Source of the DNA: JARYGU01 sp033795365 | GTDB taxonomy: Bacteria > Pseudomonadota > Alphaproteobacteria > Rhizobiales > Rhizobiaceae | Direction of reading: 5' to 3' | DNA length: 64,000 nucleotides | NCBI GenBank assembly: GCA_033795365.1 | Contig: JARYGU010000011.1 | Location: forward strand, 62,001-126,000 | Shown here: positions 62,884 to 64,000 of the stretch, piece after piece | How positions within the stretch are numbered: position 1 is the first letter of the stretch | Layout: each line of letters opens with the position of its first letter | Made by a program: the position numbers and the translations under genes | The notes under the pieces: generated by a model | Seen by the model: only the letters and a program-made list of their open reading frames with translations | The model's database searches: none | Told to the model about the DNA's origin: nothing

Positions 62884-63204
62884 TCAGTTGGCCTCGTCGA
62901 GGCGGTTGGGGCGCGACCAAGCCAGCACCAGATCGTCGCCGTCTGCTTCGAACAGGCCCGCGTAGATCGGCTTCGGGAAGCTCGGATCGTCAAGCTTCAC
63001 GGAGTAGAAGTCGCTGCCCCTGTCTGAGCGTTTCTTCCAGGCCGCTCCGAACTCGGCGGTTCCGGCGAATACCCGGAAGACCGGGCCGTTCTCCACCGGC
63101 TCCTCGATTGGGACGAACCGTACGCCCTTGACGTTGATCGTGAGGGTCTTGACCGAGCCGGTGAAGCCGTTTTCGGTGCGGGTGAAAGTGCCGATCGTAG
63201 CCAT
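62884..63204 (-). CDS. DUF736 protein, second copy
   Basis: 106 residues MATIGTFTRTENGFTGSVKTL to SVKLDDPSFPKPIYAGLFEADGDD. Same family as 43163-43489, but closer to the usual plasmid type. The frame is open to 63393; the ATG at 63204 starts the family match. A decayed copy lies head-to-head at 63505-63830. Confidence 0.9.
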   Translation of the reverse strand: MATIGTFTRTENGFTGSVKTLTINVKGVRFVPIEEPVENGPVFRVFAGTAEFGAAWKKRSDRGSDFYSVKLDDPSFPKPIYAGLFEADGDDLVLAWSRPNRLDEAN

Positions 63205-63504
63205 GTCGTGATTTCCTTCTGCTGATCGGGCCGCGCCCATCGCGGCCTCGATGGCGGTCGGTGGACCGAAGACGATCGTCCTGCACCCAAAGGGCGGGAA
63301 CGCAGTGGGAGGCGGCCGGAGGCAGCTTTTTTGGTTCGCGATGCAAAGCCGAAGGCGGCGGAAAAAAGCTGGCGAAGGACGTTGCGGGAACAAGATCGAG
63401 GCGGCGCCTGCGTTGCCGGTCTTCGGTCAGACCAGCCTCATCGAGGTCGCCGTGGTGCGGCCTGAATCAGTGAAAAAAATTACGACACGATTACAATCGA
63501 TCGA
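63205..63504. other. Intergenic between the two head-to-head DUF736 copies
   Basis: About 300 bp, no supported gene. It probably holds the promoter of the intact copy. Confidence 0.45.
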
Positions 63505-63830
63505 GGGGTTTCGCCCGCACAGAAAACGGCCTTATCGGGTCCATTGCGGCAAGCGCCAAAACATCGACGTCAAGGGCATGAGGTTTCCCTCTCCTTTTGA
63601 GAGCCGGTGGAGAACGGCCCCGTTCCTCGGGCCTGCTTCACTTTGATCCGTTCGATGCCGGACGGCGTGAAAGGCGTGGTCGCCGCAGCAGCGGCGGCTT
63701 CTCCGTGAAGCTTGGCGTTCGGGTTTCTCCCGATGTCCTCTTGCTCTATGCGAGCCTGTTCGAAGCAGACGGCGGAGATATGCGTGTCCTGCGCTCGTAC
63801 TGCCGTTGCCGTGCCGACGAGAACGACTGA
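63505..63830 (+). pseudogene. Decayed DUF736 copy
   Basis: Three frames together retrace DUF736: GFARTENGLIGSIAASAK in one, IDVKGMRFPSPFES in the next (compare INVKGVRFVPIEEP), EPVENGPVPRACF in another, then SVKLGVRVSPDVLLLYASLFEADGGDM up to the stop at 63830. At least two or three frameshifts separate them, so it cannot make the normal protein. It is inverted relative to 62884-63204. Confidence 0.75.
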
Positions 63831-64000
63831 ATTCTGGATAGGGCGCGGGCTCTCGAGCCGGGGCGATGACAGGCGAGACCCGCCTTTACCCTTTGCGTCA
63901 GGGATCGTCACCGGAGGCGAAGACCCTGAGGGGCTTCGCGAGCCGTCGCAGGCGGCGAGTAGAGCGCGGCCCGCAGGGAGACGCCTAGCGATTCAGACAT
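63831..64000. other. Right edge, no feature seen
   Basis: 170 bp of GC-rich sequence after the pseudogene; no gene can be supported. Confidence 0.4.

Noticed and set aside
1..64000. Integrase, transposase, CRISPR array, rRNA or tRNA genes
   Set aside because: Looked for on both strands; none could be supported, so the element's ends and its integrated or plasmid state remain open.

Overview
The window looks like an alphaproteobacterium of the Rhizobiales (Hyphomicrobiales). The evidence is GC-rich coding on both strands, an SOS box of the alphaproteobacterial GAAC-N7-GAAC type, an ImuA-ImuB-DnaE2 mutasome, a PccR-type regulator next to propionyl-CoA carboxylase, and a RepA/DUF2840/TraF/DUF736/Trb transfer backbone of the kind found on rhizobial plasmids and integrative elements. 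No integrase, rRNA, tRNA or CRISPR array was seen, so a large plasmid and an integrated conjugative element cannot be told apart.

Layout. (1) 1-4.1 kb: a phosphate ABC transporter, pstS-pstC-pstA-pstB, with a PhoB box. (2) 4.4-6.2 kb: an AIPR-family (abortive infection) gene. (3) 6.5-13.5 kb: SOS mutagenesis genes imuA-imuB-dnaE2 with a LexA box, and dinB on the other strand. (4) 13.6-23.4 kb: a complete trbBCDEJ(K)LFGI type IV secretion operon plus DUF2274. (5) 23.4-36.8 kb: a cargo block lying between two parts of the transfer machinery. It holds a KaiC-like ATPase/HWE kinase/response regulator operon, a membrane protein, a GlxA-type regulator, a RibD/DHFR-fold enzyme, and pccR-pccB-pccA-mcm (propionyl-CoA to succinyl-CoA). 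(6) 36.8-46.9 kb: the rest of the backbone: RHH protein, traG coupling ATPase, a vapBC pair, relaxase, lytic transglycosylase, DUF736, traF, DUF2840, iterons, repA, an AlpA-like HTH, and a frameshifted DUF2285 regulator. (7) 47-48 kb: an orphan LuxR-type HTH and two convergent controller-like XRE regulators, each preceded by an ACTATAGT palindrome. (8) 48.1-56.8 kb: a tight operon of an IclR regulator, M24 hydrolase, threonine-synthase-like enzyme, TctCBA carboxylate transporter and an AceE/MdeB-like E1. (9) 56.8-61 kb: small plasmid-type genes, a second antitoxin/VapC pair, and a GHMP kinase with a cysteine-synthase-like PLP enzyme. (10) 61.3-64 kb: DUF932, DUF736 and an inverted, decayed DUF736 copy.

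The parts most likely to be new are the operon in 8, for which I know no described pathway; the kinase/PLP-enzyme cassette in 9; the KaiC module without KaiA or KaiB; and the regulatory DNA, namely a roughly 60-bp element repeated upstream of traG and trbB and the paired operators around the two XRE genes. If the E1 makes propionyl-CoA from 2-oxobutyrate, region 8 would feed the pcc-mcm genes in region 5; this link is inference only.
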